A DNA stretch of 13,594 nucleotides from Baffinella frigidus. Its lineage: Eukaryota; Cryptophyceae; Cryptomonadales; Baffinellaceae. A model generated the notes under the pieces. That model saw only the letters and a list, made by a program, of their open reading frames with translations, was not told where the DNA came from and searched no databases. Positions 1 to 11,004 of the stretch are shown piece after piece. Position 1 is the stretch's first letter, and each line of letters begins with the position of its first letter. The stretch lies in contig MU646415.1 in assembly GCA_026770585.1 (NCBI GenBank), positions 514,728 to 528,321 on the forward strand, in the 5' to 3' direction. The translations under genes were made by a program, and so were the position numbers.

Positions 1-96
1 ACCCTACACCCTACACCCTACACCCTACACCCTACACCCTACACCCTGCACCCTACACCCTGCACCCTACACCCTACACCCTACACCCTACACCCC
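1..96. repeat. CCCTACA heptamer array
   Basis: About 13 units of CCCTACA (TGTAGGG on the other strand), with a few CCCTGCA variants. The 7-bp period matches the plant-type telomere repeat, but the sequence is a variant and it sits inside or at the edge of a gene, so I read it as an interstitial array. Confidence 0.9.
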
Positions 97-139
97 AACC
101 CCCAGACTGTCAACCCTGAGCCGTGCCCTGTTCGTGAGG

Positions 140-401
140 AAGGGAGGGAGAGGGAGGGGGAGAAGAGTGGCTTTACAGATGGGGAGAGAGTCACTTTGCA
201 GAGGGAGAGAGAGGGAGAGGGAGAAAGAGGGAGAGAGGGAAGGAGAGGGAAGACACAGAGGGAGAGGGAGAGAGAGAGAGAGGGAGAGAGGGTAACGAAC
301 GTTGAGCTCCGAGAGAGAGAGGGAAGGAGAGAGAGAGGGAAGGAGAGGAAAGAGAGAGAGAGAGACTGAAAGAGAAGGAGAGCGAAGAGAGAGAGAGAGA
401 G

Positions 402-442
<41 letters not shown>

Positions 443-470
443 AGAGAGAGAGAGGGAGAGGGTATCTCAC
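140..470. repeat. GA-rich microsatellite block
   Basis: Imperfect (GA)n and GAGGGA runs are broken at about 298-311 by a 14-bp remnant of exon 11's donor end. Reverse-strand frames through it give Leu/Ser runs and are not genes. On the transcript strand it is a long polypyrimidine tract ending near TCACGAACAG at about 140, which could serve as an acceptor for one more exon. In the phase set by exon 11 that exon would stop within six codons (G-T-A-Q-G, stop); this is too weak to call. Confidence 0.85.
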
Positions 471-524
471 GTTGAGCTCCTGCATCATCTTGGCGGAGAA
501 TCTTCCCATCTCCAGATCGCGTGC
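471..524 (-). CDS. Exon 11: cytoplasmic tail after S6
   Basis: The exon is 54 nt, phase 0 to 0, acceptor CCCCCAAG and a near-consensus donor GTGAGATAC. It encodes ARDLEMGRFSAKMMQELN, a charged helix-like stretch suited to the region just after S6. A remnant of its donor half recurs at about 298-311. The intron that follows in transcript order is almost pure CT repeat on the transcript strand. The gene probably continues beyond the window edge. Confidence 0.55.
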
Positions 525-3500
525 CTTGGGGGTTGGGTTTTGGGAATTGGTCCACGCAGTGGGCTACGCAGGGGAAAAAGCTTCAGAATCAAGCCATTTC
601 CGGTTACCTTATCCTTAGGGACCCCCCCTATGTTCCACGGAATACCTACTGTAGGGGTCCTAGGTCTTATCGCTTATGGGTTATTCAGAATTTCTTCGAA
701 CTCCGCTGTGTGGGTAGAGAGAATCGGGGTTCGGTTGCATTTGTTATGGTTTATGGTTTATGGTTTATGGCTTATGGTGTCGGGTTTCGGGTTTCGGGTT
801 TCGGGCTGATGATTGACGTGCTATGGTCCAGGATGAAGGGTGTAGGGTGTTGGGCGTAGGATGTAGGGTGTAGGGTGTAGGGCGTAGGGTGTTGGGCGTA
901 GGATGTAGGGTGTTGGGCGTAGGGTGTAGGGTGTAGGGTGTAGGGTGAAGGGTGTAAGGTGTAGGGTGTAGGGTGCAGGGTGTAGGGTGCAGGGTGTAGG
1001 GTGTAGGGTGTAGGGTGTAGGGTGTAGGGCGTAGGGTGTAGGGTGTAGGTTTTAGGGTTTAGGGTGTAGTGTGTAGGGTTTGGGGTGAACCTCCGCAAAG
1101 GAAACAAGCACGGCTGCGAGCCCCGCTGGATAGAGGAGCGCACCCTGCACCCTACACCCTACACCCTACACCCTACACCCTACACCCTACACCCTACACC
1201 CTACACCCTACGCCCAACACCCTACGCCCTACGCCCTACGCCCTACTCATCACCTACAAACCGGGTGTGTCCAACACGCGCCGTGGTACAAAAACTAAAA
1301 CACCCTGGTACAAACGCATGATAAAACTAAAACATCCTGGTACAAACTCGTAGTAAAACTAAAACACCATGGTACACACGCGTAGTAAATGTACCTCAGC
1401 GAAGGAGACGAGGACTGCCGCGAGGGCTGCGGGGTACAGGAGCGTTTTCATTTAATTAGGACGCCTAATTAAATTTTACTACGCCCTAACTAATTTCTCC
1501 TATGCAACCTCCTATTGAAAGGAAGTGATTCAGTTATCTTCCGAGATGAAAATGTACCTCGGCGAAGGAGACGAGGACTGCCGCCAAGGCTGCGGGGTAC
1601 AGGAGCGCCACGCACACCACCTTCCATCTGTTTTAGTCGTTGGTGTTTAGGGTTTAGGGTTTAGGGTTTGGGGGTTGGGGGTTGGGGGTTGGGGGTTGGG
1701 GTTTAGGGTTTAGGGTCACCGGAATTCGGGTTTAGTGTGGAGGGGTTTAGGGTTTCGGGTTTCGGGTTTAGGGTTTAGGGTTTGAGGTTTGGGGTTTAGG
1801 GTTTAGGGTTTAGGGTTCAGGGTTTAGGGTTCAGTTTTCAGGGTTGAGCGAAATCAGAGGAGGCCCTAAACCGTAAACCCTCACCCCAAAGCCCCGAACC
1901 CTCAACCACAAACCCCGCGCACCCGCCAACAATGAGAAACGCCAGCGGGGGAGAGTACACGGCTGAGACTTCAGGGATCAAAGTTTGTTCAGGTTCAGGG
2001 TATAGGGGGTTGGAGGTTAGGGTTTGGGGTGCAGGGGATCGACCCGCCGATAATGAGGAAGGCGAGCGGGGGAGATCCGCAGTCTCCAAGGTGCTCTCCC
2101 TGCATGCGGGGTTCGGTTCTAGGGTTTAGGGTTCAGGGTTTAGGGTTTAGGGTGAAGTCGTTAGGGTTTGGGTTGAGGGTTTAGGGTATGAGGAAGGCAA
2201 GCGGGGGGGGTCCGCAGTCGCCGAGGAGCCCCCCCTGCTTGAGAGGTTGGAGTTTAGGGTTAGAGGACCTCAGCCGCGAAGGCCAGACACAAGAAGGGTT
2301 TCGGGTTAGGCTTCAGGGTTCAGTGCTTCGGGTTTCGGGTTTCGGATTCAGCGCTTAACGGTTTAGGGTTTAGCGTTCAGTCGCCGAAATGCTGCCTCTG
2401 GTGGAGGGGTTGTGGCGTAAGGTTGAGAGGTTAGCGATTTGGGGATTCGGGTTTCTGGAGCAGGGTTCCGAAGAACCAGAACAAGGACTCTCGAGTTTCG
2501 TGTCTGGGGCTTCGTGTTTGGCGTTTCGGGTTTCGAGGTTCGGGTTTCGGGTGTTGGGTTTCGGGTTTCGAGGTTGGGGTTTCGGGTGTTGGGTTTGGGG
2601 GGTTGGGGGGTACCACGCGCGGCGTGCACAGGGGGGACGTGATCCCGCACTCTGACACCAGCGCCCCCCAGTCATCTCCTAGTGCTACCTGTCATCGGGG
2701 TTATGCGTTAGGGGGTAGGGTGTAAACATTTATAATTTATAAACTGGATTTCAATCAAAATTACTACACGTTTGCTTTAATATTACTATTAAAGATCGTT
2801 TTGTAGTAAATTTCATTAAATCCAGTTGATAAATTTCAGGTGTTTCGATATGAGATTTTGAGGTTTCGGGTCCCAGCGCCCCCCAGTCGTCTCCTAGCGC
2901 TACCTGTCATCGGGGTTATGCGTTAGGTGTTAGGCTTTACAGAGTTGGTATTTCAGGTTTAGGGTTTAGGGGATGGAGTTGGTATTTTAGTTTTTAGCGT
3001 TGAGGGTCTAAGGTTTGTGGTTACGGTGCAGTCCCCCCCCTGCGTTTCCCGTTTCCCTAATTAGCGTTTTCATTTAATTAGGACGCCTGATTAAATTTTA
3101 CTATGCCCTACCTAATTTCTCCTATGCAACCTCCGTTTTTTGCGTTTAGTTGGGCGTTAGGGTTACTGGAGTACAGGGGGGACGCGATTCCGCACTCCAC
3201 TCTGAGCCAGAACATTTCGCCTAAGTCAACTCCCCCTGAAAACCACAGCCTTAAGTCAAATGCCGGCTCCCAGAGCTGGTCCATCTAAACGAAATGGCAA
3301 CTTACTGCCGAGGATCAGCTTTGTTGACTTAAGGTAAAAGATCCTGGCTGGGAGTGCACTCTGACATCAGCGTCCCCCAGTCCACTCGAGGCTGGAAGAG
3401 GGAGTATTTTAAATGTGGGGTTGTTAAATTTAGTACCAGTCACGGGCATGCTTGGTCACGTAGCTCAAGTTATAACTTGAGCTACGACCAAATGCCCCTA

Positions 3501-6500
3501 TTTGTGTGAAAATTACTACACATCTCTTTCCCCCCATTCACTTGTAAAATAAGCACTGTTTTAAAATGGTCCCATTTCTAGCCTCGAGTGGGTCGTCCCC
3601 GAGCGCTACCTGATGGGGTGGTTTTGAGGTTTCGGGTTGAATGTTGAGGGTTTGGTGAAGGTGTGGGGTTTGGCGGATGGGTTTGGGGTTAAGGGGATGG
3701 GTTTGGGGTTTGGGGTTTGGGGTTTGGGGTTGGGGGGTTGGGGCTTAGGGTTGGGGGTTTAGGGTTTGGGGTTTGAGGTTTAGTGTTTAGTGTTTAGTGT
3801 TTAGTGTTTAGAGTTTAGAGTTAAGTGTTTTAGGGTTTAGGGTATGGCTTTTGGTTGGGCCTTAGGGTTTGGGATTTGGGGTTTGGGGTTTGAGGTTTAG
3901 TGTCTAGTGCTTAGGAGTTTAGTGTCTAGTGCTTAGGGTTTAGGGTTTTGGAACGCACCCCAGTGAGCGCCAGCGCCGCCCCTCCGAACGAATCCAGCCT
4001 TACCCCCCCCCTGCTTTGTGCTTTGTGGTTCATGGTTTGTGGTTTGTGGTTTGTGGTTTAGGGGCCAGGGTGTAGGGTTTATGGTTTATGGTTTATGGTT
4101 TATGGTTTATGGTTTATGGTTTATGGTTTATGGTTTAGGGTCTAGGGTTCAGAGATTATGGTTTATGGTTTAGGGTCTATGGTTTATGGTTTATGGTTTA
4201 TGGTTTATGGTTTATGGTATATGGTATATGGTTTATGGTTTAGGGTTTATGGTTTGGGGTTTGGGGTTTTATGGTTTAGGGTTCAGGTTTTAGGGTTTAG
4301 GGTTAAGGGTTTATGGTTTGTGGTTTGTGGTTTAGGGTTTAGGGAGAACCCGCCCGCCCCGCCCGCGACCGGCGAAAGCTCTTCACGGTTTTCCGAAAAA
4401 AGAATATCCGTCACCCCAGATACAGATGCGGAAAAGTTACCCCCGAACCAGCCGTTGAAATGCAGCGCGCCGGAACTGAGGCGAGAGGTGCCGCGGGTGC
4501 CCCAGAAAGCCTGGGGGTGGGAATGCGGCGTCAGATGTCCAATTCTAGCGTTTATGCGGCGTCAGATGTCGGATTCTGGTATTTATGCGGCGTCAGATGT
4601 CGGATTCTGGCGCGTTATGCGGCGTCAGATGTCAAATCTGGCGTTTATGCGGCGTCACATGTCCAATTCAGGCGTTTATGCGGCGTCAGATGTCGGATCC
4701 AGGTATCTATGCGGCGTCAGATGTCCAATTCAGGCGTTGATGGGGCGTCAGATATCGGATTCAGGCGTTGATGGGGCGTCAGATGTCGGATTCTGGCGTT
4801 ATGCGGCGTCAGATGTCCAATTTCACTGCTAGCGGGAAGATTTTGCCAACGTCAACTTTTGCCATACAAACTGTCAACTTTAGGAACCGAATACGAATCC
4901 GGCGCCCTCAACCTACTCAAAAGCTAAAAGTCTCATGGTTTGTATCGGGGTTGACTTGAGCAAAATCGCCCCGCTAGCAGTGCATTCAGGCATCCACAAA
5001 GTGGACTACAGACCTTTCATCAAAAGTCAACTGACCCTGTGGGCAGTCAACTTTTAAGGATGTTCTTGTGGAGATTTGGTCACGTTACCGCTAAATCTAG
5101 CGGAAACGAAACCCTCGAAGCCCACCGTGTGGCTCGAGACATCCCTTCTTGATATCTTGCAGGGGAAATGCCCAGCACCTAACGCCCCTTTCGTCTGATC
5201 TGAGGAGGACAAGACGTCGGTTTCCCTCGAGCCCTCTGGCGTAGTATGCCACACGGGAGCCGTCTAGCGTGGGATGCCACACGGTGGGCTTCGAGACTTC
5301 CGGTGTTTCGAGCCCTCTGGCAAATCGACTTCTGCTAGGAACAGGTCACGTGACCTTCGGATGGGTTTGGGGTTAAGGGGATGGGTTTGGGGTTTGGGGT
5401 TCGGGGGTTGGGGATTAAGGTTGGGGGTTTAACCCCGAAGCCCCAAAATAGGCCCTACCACCTAGCAGCGACCGAGGACCTTTTCGCCTTGAATTCAAGG
5501 TGAAATTTCGGTTAGAAATTTCGGTTGAATTCAAGGTGAAATTTCGGTCAGTTAATTCAAGGTGAATTTTCGGTTAGAGGGCAATTGATAAGATTCTGGT
5601 ACAAATGGTTTAGATGAACTGTATCCGTGAAGCCCCCGGTGGCTGCTAAGTGGACTATCACGCGACCTGCAGAGCCATGGCGGAGAAACAGATGCGGAAG
5701 ACTGAGTACGCAAACGCGATAACCAGCAGCCGCTTTGTACCAGGAAAGGGCGGTACAATACATGTATCGACGGACGGTATAACTACATGTACAGCCCGTC
5801 CCTGGTACAAACCGGACGCGACCGGAAACTGTTAAGTGACCTGCAGAGCCATGCCGGATAAAACGGTGAGGAAGACTACATACGCGAGATTTCAGTTGAA
5901 ATCTCGATTAAGATCATGCGTTTGTACCGAGCAATTCTTAATGAGTACCACGAAAATAAATTGACGCGGTAAGACCTGAACTGTTAGGTGACCTGCAGAG
6001 CCATGGCGGAGAAAACGGTGAGGAAGACCGGGTACGCGAACGCGACGACCAGCAGCCACGTCCTAGCTCCGGCCACAAGTACCACCAGAATAGCTCTAAC
6101 AACATGTCTTTGTACTGGGCACTTATTAATTAGTACCACGAAAATAAACGGACGGTATGCGCCCTGAGGCATTAAGTGACCTGCAGAGCCATGGCGGAGA
6201 AGCAGACGAGGAAGACTGAGTACGCGAACGCGACGACCAGCAGCCGCGTCCTGCATGCGGGTTTCGGGTTCTGGGGTTTAGCGTTTAGGGTTTAGGGTTC
6301 AGGGTTTGGGGTTGAGGGTGAACTCTGGGTAGGGTTCAGGGTAGAGGGTAAAATCTAGGTAGGTTCCGGGTTTCGGGTTTCGGGTTTCGGGTTTCGGGTT
6401 TCGGGTTTCGGGTTTCTGGTTTCGGATAAACTCTAGACAAGGTCCAGGGTTTATGGTGTAGGGTTTAGGGTAAACTCCAGGTAGGTTTCGGGTTCCGGGT

Positions 6501-9500
6501 TTCGGATTTCGGGTTTCGGGTTTCGGTTTTCGGTTTTTCGGTTTTGGGGTTGGGTTTACCGCGCGAGGATAAACTCTATGTAGGTTTCGAGTTTCGGGTT
6601 TCGGGTTTCGGGTTTAATCTCAGCCAATCACAGCTGAGGGGCTCTGGGTTACCGCGCGAGGGAGAGGGCTGTGCGGAGTGTTTGGAGCGGCGCGTGCGGT
6701 TTCGGGATTCGGGTTTCGGGTCTCTGGTAACCTCTAGGTAAGGTTCAGAGATTAGGATATACTCTAGGTAGAAAAGGTTCAGGATTTCGGGTAAACTCTA
6801 GGCCGGTTTCGGGTTTCGGGTTTCGGGTTTCGGGTTTCGGGTTTCGGGTAAATAGGGTAAATAGGGTAAATAGGCAGGTTTCGGTGCAGGGGTGACCGTG
6901 CGAGGGAGAGGGCTGTGCGGAGTGTTTGGAGCGGAGCGTGCCCTTCTGCAATCACGCGGTTCGCCTGTTGTGGGTAGTAGGGATTAGGTTTTAGGGGTTA
7001 TGGTTTGGGGATTATGGTACAGGGTTTAGGGGTGAGGGCTTTCTTCTATCAGGCGGTTTGCCTGTTTGTGGTTGGGGTTTGGGATTAGGGGTTAGGGTTT
7101 AGGGTGCAGGGTTTAGGGTACATGGGTTAGGGGTTAGGGGTTAGGGGTGAGGGGTGAGGGGTTAGGGGTTAGGGGTTAGGGGTTAGGGGTCAGGGGTTAG
7201 GGGTTAGGGGTCAGGGGTCAGAGGTTAGGGGTTAGGGGTCAGGGGTCAGGGGTTAGGGGCTAGGGGTTAGGGGTTAGGGGTTATGGGTTAGGGGTTTGTT
7301 AGGGCCCTTCTGCTATCAGACGGTTCGCCTGTTTGGGGATTGGGGTATGGGATTAGTTGTTAGTTGTGAGTTGTTAGTTGTTAGTTGTTAGTTGTTTGGT
7401 GTTTGGTGTTAGGGTTCAAGATCAAGGGGTTGGGGTTTAGGGTTCAGGGTTCAGGGTGTATGGGTTGGGGGTTAGGGTACAGGGTTTGGGCTGTAGGTTA
7501 CAAGGTTTAGGGTTTAGGGGTCAGGGCTCAGAGTTTAGGGTTTAGGGTTTAGGGTTTAGGATTTAGTGTTTTGTGTTTGGAGACAGACCCACTTCAGCAG
7601 GCGCGAGAGGCGCGTGTTGAGAAACCCCGCGGCGTCCATCTAAACGATGAAAACCGTCAATCTAAACGATGAGAACCGTCCATCTAAACGATGGAAACCG
7701 TCCATCTAAACGGAGCCCGTCCATCTAAACGATGAAAACCGTGCATCTAAACATGCATTCTATAGTCTATACCTGTTTTGTGTAGTCTATAAATGTATTA
7801 TATAGTCTCTACATGTGCGGTATAGTCACTATATGTATTGTATGTGTTGGGAAAAGTGAATAGGGAGGGTTTAGGGTTTGGAGAAAGACCCAGAGGAGTA
7901 GGCGAGAGAGGCGATCGAGCGTGTTGAGAAACCCCGCCCCGTCGGCGTCCGTCCATCTAAACAATGAAACCCGTCTATCTAAACAAAGTCCGTCCATCCA
8001 AACGATTAAGACCGTCGAATTCAACTATTCACACGGTCCTTCTAAAAAATTCGCGTCCATCTAACCGGTTTCTGGTACAAATGGCGCGGGTCACCCAGAG
8101 GAGGAGACGGGAGAGGCGCGCGAGCGTGTTGAGGAACCCCGCGGCGTCGGCGCCCGTCCATCTAAACGATCCCCGGTAACCATCTACACGATTTCCGGTA
8201 CAAATAGTAGTAAACGATGACACACTCATTAGTACCAAGTACAATGTTTTAGGCGTTCCTCTTGCTTCCGGCCCACCGAGACAAAAGTCGAGAGTGGAAA
8301 GTCTCAGAGCAAAAGTGGAACCTCTGTTAAATTAAGAAGTAACAGTGGAAAACGTTGCGTTTAAAATTCCCACTTGCGCCCTAGCGTTTAGAGACAGACC
8401 CAGAGGAGGAGGCGGGAGAGGCGCGCGAGCGTGTTGAGGAACCCCGCAGCGTCCGAACCGCCAAACTGTTTCGGGTTTCGGGTTTCCTTGAGTGTGCATC
8501 GTTTACTGTGAAGGGTGTAGGGTGTAGGGTGTAGGGTGTAGGGTGTAGGATTTCAGGGCGCAAGCGGCGTCGGAAACGCCCAGCTGTGTGGCAGGGTGTA
8601 GGGTTAGGGTGTGGGGTGTAGGGTGTAGGGTGTAGGGTGTAGGGTGAAGGGGTGTACCTGCATGCCGATTCCGACGCCTGAAGTGATAGTGAGCCACAAG
8701 CGCGGCGTCGAGAGGTTGTATCGAGGCGAGTATGCGTTCAGGTACAGCAGCTGCTCCACCAGGAGGACCCCCCCAAACCCAGCCTGTTGTGGGGTTTGGG
8801 GGTTAACGTTGAGGTTAAACCACACGTTTTACACTTTGAAAAGCTGGGGGTTAACTAAGCTGGGGGTTGACTGTGAGTTACTGGGGTTTGGGGTTTAGGA
8901 GTTGGGGGTTCGGAGAGAGGTTGTTGTAGAGTGGGTATGCGTTCAGGTACAGCAGCTGCTCCACTAGGAGGACCCCCCCAAAGCCCGCCTGTTGTGGGGT
9001 TTGGGAAGGTGGGGGGGGGGAGAGAGGAGAGAGAGAGGGCAGGGGGGGGGTGGAGGGAGATAGAGAGAGAGAGGGAGGGAGGGAGAGAGAGAGGGGGTTA
9101 ACATTGAGGTCAAACCACACACGTTTTACGCTTTGAAAAGCTGGGGGTTGTGGTTGACTGTGGGTTACTGGGGTTTGGGGTTGAGGAGTTGGGGGTTCGG
9201 GGAGAGGTTGTTGTAGGGGGGGTATGCGTTCAGGTAGAGCAGCTGCTCGACCACAAGTACTCCCCCCACCCCTGCCTGTTCAGGGTATAGGGTTTAGGGG
9301 TTAGGGTTTAGGGTTTAGGGTTTAGGGTTTAGGGTTTAGGGTTTAGGGTTTAGGGTTTAGGGTTTAGGGTTTAGGGCTCAGGGCTTAGGGCTTGGGGTTT
9401 AGGGGCTACCATTTTTCAGGGTTGAAGTTTTTTTTCAGGGGTGAAGGTTTAGGAAAGAGTTGGGCGTGGAGAGGTTGTATGGCAGAGAGAGGAGTTGTTC

Positions 9501-10887
9501 GATCTGGAGGACACCCCCGAATGCCGCCTAGGGTTTGGGGTTAAGGGCTTCGGGATTCGGGATTCGGGATTCGGGATTCGGAGATATTGTACAGCGCGCG
9601 GACGTTGGACACGGCACGATATTCGTTGGAGAAGGCACCTCCTACACCCTACACCCTAAACCCTTCACTATACACTATACACCCTACACCCTACACCCTA
9701 CACTATACATTATACACCCTACACCCTACATTCTACACCCTACACCCTACATTCCACACCCTACACTCTAGATCCTACACCCTACAACCCTACACCCTGC
9801 ACCCTACACCCTACACCCTACATCCCTACACCCTACACCATGAACCGTAAGCCACACGGACACGACAAGCAATTCACGGTAATGACCAAGTAGAAGCACC
9901 GTGAATTTCGACAAGAAATTCACGGTATAATGACCAACCGCTATCGAGGCACCTTGGGGTTCGTTTGAAAGCTGAGGCCAGAATCTGGCCTCAGCTTTTC
10001 GTTTTAAAAGTCCATTTCCCTTAGGATTCAGTTGAAAGTTTTTAAACCCCATTAAAATTGAACGACGTCCTCGCTCGGCAGCGGTAGAGGCGGAAATTTC
10101 GTCTCGGAAGATTCCAAGATCTATCCACAATCTTCCGAAATCAATTCATTAATTTAATTAATTGGCGAATTAATTCATTTAATTCATCCCCGCGTGCCGC
10201 GCGAGGACCTTTATAAAACACCATCATTACTGTATTATTGCTATAAGATCCTATTGAGACTAAATAATTATTACTATAATGTTATTGTAAGAGGCCGAGG
10301 AGGCACCTGCACGACGTTGAAAAAGAGGCGAGAATTTCAACGGAAACACTTATAACTTATAAACTGGATTCAATGAAATTTACTAAACAGAAAGATCTTG
10401 ACTAGTAATATTAAAGTAAACTTGTAGAAATTTTGATTGAACGCGACGACCGCGAACCCTCACTAAATTTAGTAAAAAGGTGCTTGATATAGTTATAAAT
10501 ATGCTATAAATATGCCGTTATTGGCATAACGCGACGACCGCGAATAACGCGAGAACGCTGATCACGATATTTAGCACCATGATTATTATAGTAAGCACCA
10601 TTATTACTGTAATAGTACATTCATAACTATATTAAGCACCTTATTACTATATTAAACGCGTACCTGGACCACGTTGAAATAGAGGCGCGCTCCGCGTGTG
10701 AGGGTATCTAGGCTCTAAGGGCATCTAAGGACGCAAGGTTATGAGGACGTCGGCGTAGATTCACTTAGGCCTCCAAAGTACATTCACTTAGGCCTTCTAA
10801 GTAGTGAGAGTTGACTGGTAACTACGGGCCTTCCGAGGAGTCTCCTGTCTTTCGTTGGACCACGTTGAAATAGAGGCGCGCGCTGGC

Positions 10888-10937
<50 letters not shown>

Positions 10938-10953
10938 CTCTGTTTCTCTCTCT

Positions 10954-11004
<51 letters not shown>

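Larger units (their letters stand above)
3160..3620 (-). pseudogene. Pore exon copy split by two foldback elements
   Basis: In transcript order: acceptor TCAG with V-A-L-G-D-D codons (about 3613-3592), foldback element 3591-3382, then D-W-G-T-L-M-S-E-C codons (about 3382-3357), foldback element 3357-3192, then E-C-G-I-A-S-P-L-Y-S codons (about 3197-3168). Removing the two elements restores the order of exon 8. Confidence 0.6.

Noticed and set aside
1-96. A true chromosome end
   Set aside because: The array is a TGTAGGG variant, short, and similar arrays in both orientations recur throughout the window.
90-140. Terminal exon with a stop codon after exon 11
   Set aside because: A CT tract followed by ACAG gives five codons and a TGA in the right phase, but five codons carry no real evidence.
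81-555. Two long minus-strand frames rich in Leu and Ser
   Set aside because: They are translations of a GA/CT microsatellite. Only the short exon at 471-524 inside one of them has splice borders and ordinary composition.
772-1353. Frames made of Thr-Leu-His-Pro-Thr-Pro-Tyr repeats
   Set aside because: These are CCCTACA heptamers read in frame; the same artefact occurs at 8381-8825 and 9535-9850.
4523-4820. CRISPR array
   Set aside because: Units are contiguous tandem repeats with no unique spacers, in a eukaryotic intron.
4158-4832. A 224-codon plus-strand frame
   Set aside because: It reads through TTTATGG heptamers and the 31-bp array on the strand opposite exon 7. Its length comes from repeats lacking stops.
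5054-5282. Minus-strand frame of about 60 codons within the 18-bp inverted repeat
   Set aside because: No splice borders that fit the gene model, no recognisable motif, and it lies within a foldback structure.
9586-9642. An extra exon between exons 2 and 3
   Set aside because: There is no GT donor, the acceptor phase is wrong, and exons 2 and 3 already join with the expected spacing.
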